DNA of 64,000 nucleotides from Bacillota bacterium (GTDB lineage: Bacteria; Bacillota; Clostridia; Clostridiales; Clostridiaceae). The notes beneath the pieces are model-generated. The model made no database searches and had not been told where the DNA came from. It was given only the letters and a program-made list of their open reading frames with translations. The translations under genes and the position numbers were made by a program. Below are positions 57,128 to 64,000 of the stretch, piece after piece. The stretch covers positions 1 to 64,000 of the forward strand of contig JAEXLD010000116.1 in the NCBI GenBank assembly GCA_023445445.1, read 5' to 3'. The first letter of the stretch is position 1; every line of letters begins with the position of its first letter.

Positions 57128-60100
57128 TTATCTTTGTTTTGTTGGTAAAATAATTATAAATTCGCTACCTTTATTAACTTCACTTTTAACAAATATTTCA
57201 CCTTTATGTAATACTACTAATTGCTTAGTAAGTGTTAAACCTAATCCACTTCCGCCAAATTCTTCAGATACATTATTGTATGCTTGGCCAAATCTATCAA
57301 AAATAGCATCATGGTAACTTTTATCTATTCCTACTCCTGTGTCCTTTACAGAAATCCTTACTGAATTTCCAAGGTCTGAAATCCTTACTTCTATCCTTCC
57401 ACCACTTTCAGTAAACTTAACAGCATTACCTACTAAATTAACTATACATTTTTCAATTTCTGATTCATCACACTCTATTATCTTTTCTTCTATTTCAGGA
57501 TCTATAATTAGTTCAATTCCCTTTGACTTAACATAATTCTTCATAGACAAAACTACTTCTTCAACTAAATAAACTATATTATGTTCTTTAAAATCTAATT
57601 TGTAAGACCCTGACTCTATTTTAGATGTATCTATTATATTATTAATTAATTTTAAAAGTCTATTGGAATTTCTTCTTATAGCATCCATATAATAATATAA
57701 TTTTTCTCTTGGAATAGTTTTTCTATCATCATTTAATTTTGTTATAAGTTGCTCAACTGAAATTATAACATTTAGCGGAGTTCTAAGTTCATGAGATAAA
57801 TTAATAAAATAATTATTTTTATATTTTTCATTTTGGATTAATTTATTATATAATTCTTCATTTTCCTTGAATTTCTTGTTTAACTCATTAGATCTTTGCT
57901 CAACTAAGCTATCCAATATTTTAACTCTATTCCAAATTATATATATTATCATAAATATTAATAATAAATACATCATATATGCAAAGGGGCTTCTCCATGG
58001 TTTTGCTTCTACTACGAAACTTACACTTGTAGGTTTACTCCACTCCCCAGTAGAATTTCTTGCACTTATCTTAAAGGTATACTTACCAGCTTCTAAGTTA
58101 GTATAACTAGCATAATTTCTATTATCAGCTAATATCCACTCATCTTCTAATCCCTCTAATTTATATGCATATTGAATCTTTTTTACATTTCTATAATCAG
58201 GCAAGAAGAAATTAAAATGTATATTATTATTTTTATACTTTAAATGTATTTTATTTAAATCTAAAAGCTCCTCTTGATTTGCATATGCACTTCCTATAAC
58301 TACACTAGGTATAAAGTTTTTTTCTTTTAATTGTTCTGGATAAAAGGAAGTTAGTCCATTAATTCCTCCAAAAAACATTTCTCCGTCATTAGCTTTATGA
58401 TATGCAAAACCATTAAATTCATTACCTTGTACTCCGTCTGCTATATCATAATTGATAAATTTATTGTTTTTTATATTAAATTTAGATATACCATAATTGG
58501 TACTCATCCAAAGATTTCCTTCACCATCAACTAAAATTCCATAAATAAAGCTATTATATAACCCATTATTTTCATTATATCTTGTAAAACTTTCGTCTTC
58601 TCTATTGAATTTGTTTAACCCATAGGTAGTTCCAACCCAAACATTGTTATCTTCATCTACAGCTATACTTTTTATAGCATCAAAACTTATACTCTTTTCA
58701 TTGCCAATTTCATTTTTATATACTTTTATCTCTTTAGTATCTTTATTTATCCTAATTAGTCCACCTTCTATAGATGCACCTATCCATATATCACCATTTT
58801 TATCCTGGGCTATTCCCGAAAACATATTATCAGTTATATTATTATCTAAAAATAATTTATTATAGGATTCAAATTTATTTTTTCTATCAAAGGTGCAAAC
58901 ACCATCATCTGTTGTTATCCACAAATCTCCATCATTATCTATAAATAAACTTCTTACATTATTTGATATTAAAGAGTTTTCATCTCCTTGGAAATAATTA
59001 GTAAACTTATTAGTATTTTTATCATATTTTGTTAATCCATTCTCAGTAGCTATCCAAATTTCATTATCGATTCCAGTAATATCCCTTATATTATCATTAC
59101 TAATAGAATTTTCATCATTTGAACTTTTGTATTTAGTTATATTATTATTTTTTTTATTTATAATATTTATACCATTTTGAACAGTTCCAACCCAAATAAG
59201 CCCATCATTGTCTTTATAGATTCCTGCTATCATATTATCACTTAATGAATTGCTATCTAAATAATCTTTCTTATAATTAGTAAAGGAATTTTGGTTATTA
59301 AAAATACTTATTCCATCATAAGTACCTACCCATATTGATCCTGAATTATCCTCTGTTAAATATAATACATCATCACTAACTAAACTTTGTGGATCATATA
59401 TCCTTGAAGTATAATTTATGAACTTATTATTATTTTCATCTAATCTACTAAGGCCTTTATTAGTTGCTATCCAAATTGTTTTATTCTTATCTTTATATAT
59501 ATGCCTAATGGTGTTACTTGCAATAGAATTTGCATCATTTGAATTATAATTATAATATTCTATATTATTTGTCTCTATATTTAACTTATTTAATCCACCA
59601 TTATATGTACCTATCCATAAGTCATTACCATCAGAATATAAATCAAATATAAAGTTGTCTGAAATTGAATTACTTAACCCATTTGCATAATAATAAGTAA
59701 TTTCTTCAGTTTCTCTATTAACTTTATTTAGTCCACCATCCTTGGTGCCTAACCACAAGTCTCCATTTAAATCTTCCTCTATTGCATATATAATTTGGCT
59801 AGATAGGCTATTTTTATCTTCATCTGAATATAATCTTATAAAGTTATCATTTTCCTTATTATATAAATTCAGTCCATTTTCAGTTGCTATGTACATATTA
59901 TTATTTGAATCAATTAATATTTCAGTTATGTTATTATCTGATAGGTTACATCCCTCAATACCAGAAATATATATTTTAATTTCATTAGTTTCGGTATTTA
60001 TTTTATTCAAACCTTTGGCTGTTCCAACCCAAATATTCCCCTCATCATCTTCAATTATAGCTGAAATATAATTATTACTTATGCTTTTATCATAACCTTC

Positions 60101-60355
60101 TCTATATTTATACACTTCAAATTCATGGCCATTGTATCTATTTAATCCGTCTGAGGTAGCTATCCACATATAACCCTTGCTATCTTGAAATAAATATTGA
60201 GCTGTGGTTTGAGATAATCCATCTTCTACAGTTATTCTTTTAAAAACAATATTTTTCTTATCAGTATTAACTGCGCTGGCTTGAAAACATAAACTATTAA
60301 GAATAATACTTGTTATTATTGAAAATGTTATTATTTTCTTTATCTTATATCTCAT
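57128..60355 (-). CDS. Reg_prop/Y_Y_Y sensor histidine kinase
   Basis: The 1075-residue protein is a one-piece sensor kinase. A signal peptide (about 1-28) is followed by about 14 Reg_prop-type repeats, each ending near D-x-x-IWVGT-x-x-GLN. They form two seven-bladed propellers (about 35-690). A Y_Y_Y domain (about 720-785) precedes one transmembrane helix (about 790-815). The HisKA has its phospho-His in NLSHELRTPLNV (about 855). HATPase_c ends with FGGSGLGLTLTKQL. Unlike Bacteroides hybrid sensors it has no receiver or HTH domain, and no response regulator is adjacent. It lies just upstream of the licT-ptsG promoter, so a carbohydrate signal is possible. Confidence 0.9.
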   Translation of the reverse strand: MRYKIKKIITFSIITSIILNSLCFQASAVNTDKKNIVFKRITVEDGLSQTTAQYLFQDSKGYMWIATSDGLNRYNGHEFEVYKYREGYDKSISNNYISAIIEDDEGNIWVGTAKGLNKINTETNEIKIYISGIEGCNLSDNNITEILIDSNNNMYIATENGLNLYNKENDNFIRLYSDEDKNSLSSQIIYAIEEDLNGDLWLGTKDGGLNKVNRETEEITYYYANGLSNSISDNFIFDLYSDGNDLWIGTYNGGLNKLNIETNNIEYYNYNSNDANSIASNTIRHIYKDKNKTIWIATNKGLSRLDENNNKFINYTSRIYDPQSLVSDDVLYLTEDNSGSIWVGTYDGISIFNNQNSFTNYKKDYLDSNSLSDNMIAGIYKDNDGLIWVGTVQNGINIINKKNNNITKYKSSNDENSISNDNIRDITGIDNEIWIATENGLTKYDKNTNKFTNYFQGDENSLISNNVRSLFIDNDGDLWITTDDGVCTFDRKNKFESYNKLFLDNNITDNMFSGIAQDKNGDIWIGASIEGGLIRINKDTKEIKVYKNEIGNEKSISFDAIKSIAVDEDNNVWVGTTYGLNKFNREDESFTRYNENNGLYNSFIYGILVDGEGNLWMSTNYGISKFNIKNNKFINYDIADGVQGNEFNGFAYHKANDGEMFFGGINGLTSFYPEQLKEKNFIPSVVIGSAYANQEELLDLNKIHLKYKNNNIHFNFFLPDYRNVKKIQYAYKLEGLEDEWILADNRNYASYTNLEAGKYTFKISARNSTGEWSKPTSVSFVVEAKPWRSPFAYMMYLLLIFMIIYIIWNRVKILDSLVEQRSNELNKKFKENEELYNKLIQNEKYKNNYFINLSHELRTPLNVIISVEQLITKLNDDRKTIPREKLYYYMDAIRRNSNRLLKLINNIIDTSKIESGSYKLDFKEHNIVYLVEEVVLSMKNYVKSKGIELIIDPEIEEKIIECDESEIEKCIVNLVGNAVKFTESGGRIEVRISDLGNSVRISVKDTGVGIDKSYHDAIFDRFGQAYNNVSEEFGGSGLGLTLTKQLVVLHKGEIFVKSEVNKGSEFIIILPTKQR

Positions 60356-60438
60356 CTAATTATTCTCCAATAAATAATAATCAATTTTATAGTATATATT
60401 ATATACTTTAAAACCGAAAAAATATATAAAATAAAAAA

Positions 60439-60465
60439 AAGACTAAAAATAAAATTTTTAGTCTT
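60439..60465 (-). terminator. Terminator of tRNA-Trp copy 1
   Basis: AAGACTAAAAAT (60439-60450) pairs with ATTTTTAGTCTT (60454-60465). On the minus strand a T-run follows. It lies eight bases past the tRNA 3' end. Confidence 0.8.
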
Positions 60466-60472
60466 AAGATTT

Positions 60473-60548
60473 TGGCAGGGGCAGTAGGAATCGAACCCAC
60501 AACCAACGGTTTTGGAGACCGCTACTCTACCAATTGAGCTATACCCCT
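60473..60548 (-). tRNA. tRNA-Trp (CCA anticodon), copy 1
   Basis: The 76-base sequence folds as a cloverleaf. The acceptor is AGGGGTA with TGCCCCT. The D-arm is AGCTCAATTGGTAGAGT. The anticodon stem GCGGT/ACCGT encloses CTCCAAA (anticodon CCA), and the T-arm contains GGTTCGATTCC. The 3' CCA is encoded. It is identical to the copy at 62861-62936. Confidence 0.95.
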
Positions 60549-60799
60549 TCAACAAAAGTTATTCTATCATGATAATTTAATACTTGTCAATAAAAATGTT
60601 ACAAAAGTTATTCATATTCTATAAACTCTGTAATCATTATCATCTTTATTATTTAAAAGTTCAATGAAGATATTTAATTATAATGGCTAAATTTTACTGT
60701 TTTCAACAATTATTGCATACTATATTATATTTTACTTTATATTCCCTCATATCTATAATGTTCTTAAGATATTCATATATATATATAAAGAGGTGCAAT

Positions 60800-62623
60800 A
60801 TGTTTTCAAAATTAAAAAAAATTATCATTGGACAACCCTTAAAGTCTTCACAAATTCAACACGAAAAATTAAGTGTCTTTAGGGGGCTACCTATTTTATC
60901 TAGTGATGCCATTTCTTCAGTAGCATATGCTTGTGAAGAAATCCTATGGGTTCTAATTCCCGTTGTAGGTTTAATGGCCTATACATCCTTACTCTATGTT
61001 ACCTTATCAATTATATTGCTACTTAGTATATTGATTTTTTCTTATAGACAAACTATAAATAGCTATCCTAAAGGTGGAGGTTCTTATATAGTTTCTAAAG
61101 AAAACCTAGGAGAAATACCAAGTCTTATAGCAGGTTCTTCATTGACAATAGACTACATACTAACTGTAGCAGTTAGTTCTTGTGCAGGTTCAGCAGCAAT
61201 TGTATCAGCTATCCCTTCCCTATTACCTCATAGAGTATTTATATCTGTACTTATAATTTTACTTATGACTATCGGTAATCTTAGAGGAATTAGAGATTCA
61301 GCTAAAATATTTAGTATCCCAACTTACTTTTTCATTGTAATTACTATAATAATGATAGTTGTTGGAATAGTTAAACATGTTGCTTTTGGATATTCACCTG
61401 AAGTGGTAGTTGGAATACCTACTGTATATGGAGATTTAACTATATTACTTTTCTTAAAAGCCTTTTCCGCTGGATGTACAGCTTTAACTGGTATTGAAGC
61501 TGTAAGTGATGGTGTAGCTAACTTCAAAGAACCAGCTACTAAAAATGCTAAAATAGTTTTAGGATTATTATTTCTTATAGTTATAGTTATTTTTGGAGGA
61601 GTATCCTACTTATCAACTATTTATCACGCTGTACCAAGTTTAGATAAAACAGTATTATCACAAATAGCTGAAATGGTCTTTGGTTCAAATTCTATTATGT
61701 TTTATGTAATTCAAATTGCAACAACATTAATATTAATAATGGCAGCTAATACAGCTTTTTCAGATTTCCCATTATTAATATCCTTTATTGCAAGAGATGG
61801 ATATGCTCCAAGACAACTAACAAAACGTGGTGATAGATTAAGTTATTCTAATGGAATATTAGCTTTAGCCTTTTGTTCATCTCTTTTAGTAATTATATTC
61901 AATGCCGAAAGCCACTTCCTATTACCTTTATATGCAGTTGGCGTATTTATGTCTTTTACCTTATCCCAAACAGGCATGGTGATGAAGTGGATAAGAGGAA
62001 AAGAAAAGGGTTGGAGACATAAAGCCTTTATAAATGGTTTTGGTGCTTTAATAACTTTTATTTGCACAATCGTAATAGGAATAAACAAATTCCTACATGG
62101 TGCTTGGATGGTATTTATTCTTATACCTCTAATTATTTTCTTAATGAAGAAAATAAAAAGCCACTATACCTTTACAGCTAAGGAACTTTCTATGGAAGGT
62201 GAAGAATTCCCTAAAATTAATGAAGATATAGTTAAACATTTTATAGTACCTGTTGGTGATTTAAATAGAAGTGTTATCAAAACATTAAATTATGCTAAAT
62301 GTTTATCAGATGACATTGTTGCCTTTCATATATCAACCAATGATGAGGAAACTGAATATATAAAGAACAAATGGAAAAAATACAATATAGATATTCCTCT
62401 AGTAATTGAAAAATCTGATTATAGAGATATTATAGATCCATTAGAAAGATTTATTAAAAATCAAAATTACTCAAAACACGATATTATAACTATAGTTCTT
62501 TCTGAATTAAACACAGAGAAATTTTATGATAATGTCCTCCATAATCATACTTCTGATATTATTAGGAAGAATTTATTAAAAAATAAAAATATTGCAGTTA
62601 TAACTGTTCCTTATATAATCTAA
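60800..62623 (+). CDS. kimA: KimA-like high-affinity potassium transporter (APC/KUP superfamily)
   Basis: The 607-residue protein equals B. subtilis KimA (YdaO) in length and closely in sequence: IIGQPLKSSQ, LSSDAISSVAYACEEIL, YPKGGGSYIVSKENLGEIPSLIAGSSLTIDYILTVAVS (in parts), then LKAFSAGCTALTGIEAVSDG. About 12 helices precede a cytoplasmic C-terminal domain (about 455-607). KimA imports K+ with protons and is inhibited by c-di-AMP. The start is ATG at 60800 (AGAGGTG upstream). A longer frame from 60683 is rejected. It is flanked by two tRNA-Trp genes on the opposite strand. Confidence 0.88.
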   Translation: MFSKLKKIIIGQPLKSSQIQHEKLSVFRGLPILSSDAISSVAYACEEILWVLIPVVGLMAYTSLLYVTLSIILLLSILIFSYRQTINSYPKGGGSYIVSKENLGEIPSLIAGSSLTIDYILTVAVSSCAGSAAIVSAIPSLLPHRVFISVLIILLMTIGNLRGIRDSAKIFSIPTYFFIVITIIMIVVGIVKHVAFGYSPEVVVGIPTVYGDLTILLFLKAFSAGCTALTGIEAVSDGVANFKEPATKNAKIVLGLLFLIVIVIFGGVSYLSTIYHAVPSLDKTVLSQIAEMVFGSNSIMFYVIQIATTLILIMAANTAFSDFPLLISFIARDGYAPRQLTKRGDRLSYSNGILALAFCSSLLVIIFNAESHFLLPLYAVGVFMSFTLSQTGMVMKWIRGKEKGWRHKAFINGFGALITFICTIVIGINKFLHGAWMVFILIPLIIFLMKKIKSHYTFTAKELSMEGEEFPKINEDIVKHFIVPVGDLNRSVIKTLNYAKCLSDDIVAFHISTNDEETEYIKNKWKKYNIDIPLVIEKSDYRDIIDPLERFIKNQNYSKHDIITIVLSELNTEKFYDNVLHNHTSDIIRKNLLKNKNIAVITVPYII

Positions 62624-62634
62624 TTATAATTAAT

Positions 62635-62797
62635 GGAGCTGTCGCAACAGCTCCTAAATTGAAAATGTAGAATGTAACATGTAGAATTATTGATGTAATT
62701 CCAAAGGAATTACTAAAAAGATATATATTTTAGAAACTCCTAAGGGAGTTTCTTCTTTAATTTTACATTTTTCATTATTCATTTTACATTGTGCCAC
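62635..62797. repeat. Modular palindromic repeat after kimA
   Basis: GGAGCTGT (62635-62642) pairs with ACAGCTCC (62647-62654). It is followed by ATGTAGA-type left units, the left hairpin GTAATTCCaaaGGAATTAC, the right hairpin GAAACTCCTAAGGGAGTTTC and an ATTTTACATTTTTCATT right end. The first hairpin lies 12 bases past the kimA stop and may end transcription. The region up to 62830 shows no gene. Confidence 0.75.
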
Positions 62798-62830
62798 AGC
62801 CCCATTATAAATTATTATTTTATAAATAAA

Positions 62831-62861
62831 AAAAAGTCAGTAATTTACTTACTGACTTTTT
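62831..62861 (-). terminator. Terminator of tRNA-Trp copy 2
   Basis: AAAAAGTCAGTAA (62831-62843) pairs with TTACTGACTTTTT (62849-62861). It touches the tRNA 3' end. Confidence 0.8.
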
Positions 62862-62936
62862 GGCAGGGGCAGTAGGAATCGAACCCACAACCAACGGTTT
62901 TGGAGACCGCTACTCTACCAATTGAGCTATACCCCT
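62861..62936 (-). tRNA. tRNA-Trp (CCA anticodon), copy 2
   Basis: This is identical in sequence to the tRNA-Trp at 60473-60548, including the encoded CCA end. Its terminator and 5' flank differ, so the duplication is limited to the tRNA itself or is old. Confidence 0.95.
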
Positions 62937-62996
62937 TTGCGTGACAATAAATATTATAACTTATGTATATCTAAAAATCAACTACTAATATTAGTT

Positions 62997-63860
62997 TTAT
63001 TTTTTTAGTTCTTCAAGAATATTAATAACATTTTCAGTTAATACATTTATTTCACCTTCAGAGCTTAGGCCAACATACTTATATTCCTTTTTCATTTTCT
63101 TATTTAATTCATTTACATTGTCAACATCTTTATCATAAACAAATATATTTTTAGTTAATTTTTCTTCGTCTATTTCTTCATTATTATCTTTTAATTTAAT
63201 TACTTGTATTCCTAAATCTCTAAATAAGTAATCAAATTTGTCTGTATTAGTAAATATTTTATAGTCTTTATATTTACTTAATTCTTCTTTAGATTCACTT
63301 AAAAATTTGTCTAAATCTTCAGTTACTTTCTTATAATTGTCTTCATAAAAACTTCTGTTTTTAATATCTCTTTCTTGTAATGAAGTTTTTATATTATATA
63401 AAGCTATTTTATATTCATTAAATCCTAATAAATAATAAGGGTTTTCTTCACCTTCTTTGGATAATGATTTTATAATAGGCCTTATTCCTCTACTAGCATT
63501 TATAACACCTAAATTAGAATTCTTAGAATTATCTAATATTATATTTATCCAATTTTCATATCCTAAGCCATTATATATAAACAGGTCCATATTTAATACA
63601 TTATTTATAGTATTTTCACTTATATTAAAATCTTTCATTTCCTTTTCACTACTAAATAAATACTCTACACTATGCTTATCCAAAGATAAAGCTTTAACCA
63701 TATTATACATTTCTTTATTTACTGTTAATATATTTAAATAAGTATCCCTTTCTTCATCTAACTCATCTGTTGGATTTGCCATAAGAGGATTGTAGGAAAA
63801 TGTTAATCCAAAAAATAATATAGAAGTAAAAATAACTAAAGCATATGTTAACTTCTTCAT
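62997..63860 (-). CDS. Divergent ZnuA-like protein with lost metal ligands
   Basis: The 287-residue protein has a signal peptide (1 to about 28, no lipobox Cys) and the fold pattern of cluster A-I metal-binding proteins. It shares MDLFIYNGLGYENWINIIL with the ADIFIYNGLQMEEWIDSVL region of the ZnuA-like protein at 43731-44696. Ligands are mostly gone: the first His remains in DKHSVEY, but HVW becomes PYYLLG, GHAAF becomes NTDKF, and the acidic site is weak. There is no His-rich loop. It is probably not a zinc transporter protein; its new role is unknown. AGGAGG precedes the ATG. Confidence 0.75.
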   Translation of the reverse strand: MKKLTYALVIFTSILFFGLTFSYNPLMANPTDELDEERDTYLNILTVNKEMYNMVKALSLDKHSVEYLFSSEKEMKDFNISENTINNVLNMDLFIYNGLGYENWINIILDNSKNSNLGVINASRGIRPIIKSLSKEGEENPYYLLGFNEYKIALYNIKTSLQERDIKNRSFYEDNYKKVTEDLDKFLSESKEELSKYKDYKIFTNTDKFDYLFRDLGIQVIKLKDNNEEIDEEKLTKNIFVYDKDVDNVNELNKKMKKEYKYVGLSSEGEINVLTENVINILEELKK

Positions 63861-63908
63861 GTTAATATCCTCCTGGAAATTATAATAAACTAATCATATA
63901 TATATTGT

Positions 63909-63937
63909 ATCTTATCATGAGTAAAAAAGAATTACAA
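63909..63937 (-). promoter_or_regulatory. Promoter of the ZnuA-like gene
   Basis: On the minus strand TTGTAA (63932-63937) and TAAGAT (63909-63914) have a 17-base spacer. The start codon is about 50 bases downstream. The rest of the window to 64000 shows no gene. Confidence 0.6.
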
Positions 63938-64000
63938 ATCTTTTACATATTAGTGACAAGTTAAATTATGTATATATTTTTACCTTTCCTTTTTTCTTCA

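Noticed and set aside
60352..60555. Open frame of 67 codons over the first tRNA-Trp
   Set aside because: It is the reverse-complement translation of the tRNA and its terminator. There is no ribosome binding site and the tRNA explains the sequence.
60549..60799. c-di-AMP riboswitch upstream of kimA
   Set aside because: No conserved core or leader terminator is visible, so no feature was called.
60683..60799. 39-codon N-terminal extension of kimA
   Set aside because: KimA proteins begin near MFSKLKKIIIGQPL, and AGAGGTG precedes the ATG at 60800. The extension lacks a ribosome binding site.
62861..62936. Prophage attachment site at the tRNA
   Set aside because: No integrase or phage gene is present, and no partial repeat of the tRNA 3' end other than the full second copy.

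Overview
The window is a very AT-rich chromosomal segment of an endospore-forming Firmicute, most likely Clostridium sensu stricto (cluster I). The evidence is the A/T-ending codon use, strong AGGAGG ribosome binding sites, a small acid-soluble spore protein, a SpoIVFB-type protease, and the classical clostridial orders rplU-prp-rpmA-obgE-yhbY-nadD-yqeK-LCP and maf-radC-mreBCD-mrdA-minCDE-rodA. Most genes are on the minus strand. I see no transposase, integrase, phage gene or CRISPR array.

Layout: 1-2.9 kb has a truncated lipoprotein, a decayed DUF350 remnant, comEA and a DacF-like D,D-carboxypeptidase. 2.9-13.8 kb holds a ribosome/RNA block: an RluD-type pseudouridine synthase, an LCP wall ligase, yqeK, nadD, yhbY, obgE, rpmA, prp, rplU with its leader, an RNase E/G, and the paired TIGR03936/TIGR03960 proteins. 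14.3-16.8 kb has a SpoIVFB-like protease, a short putative SpoIVFA-like partner and a double-receiver protein. 17-27.2 kb is the shape and division cluster. 27.4-34.2 kb holds a SPOR protein, pepD, pyruvate kinase, a membrane-anchored nuclease and an S1-repeat protein. 34.3-44.7 kb has a two-component system with an FtsX-type ABC transporter, yaaA, a CBS protein, a 3'-5' exonuclease, a membrane MutS-like ATPase and a zinc-binding lipoprotein. 44.8-53.9 kb has an SbcCD/YhaNO-like pair, an unknown membrane protein-lipoprotein pair, a GntR-ABC-DUF4097 operon, a SASP and a hemolysin-III protein. 54-64 kb has a glucose-type PTS with its BglG-family antiterminator and RAT/terminator leader, a large Reg_prop sensor kinase, two identical tRNA-Trp genes around a KimA-like potassium transporter, and a divergent ZnuA-like protein that has lost most metal ligands.

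Regulatory signals visible in the sequence are an L21 leader, a LicT-type RAT overlapping a terminator, an operator-like palindrome at the zinc lipoprotein gene, a long inverted repeat at the GntR operon, and many intrinsic terminators.

The least ordinary content is intergenic. (1) Four copies of a hairpin element share a loop near TTGCnnCnTCGCAAGCTCCAAGT while their arms differ (570-638, 15828-15894, 41661-41735, 48703-48773). (2) A modular, MITE-like palindromic repeat family occupies about ten intergenic gaps. It has two kinds of terminal tandem repeat (ATGTAGA-type and GCATAAT-type) and covarying internal hairpins. (3) A GGAGCTGT...ACAGCTCC hairpin recurs next to these repeats. I do not recognise a named family for any of the three.
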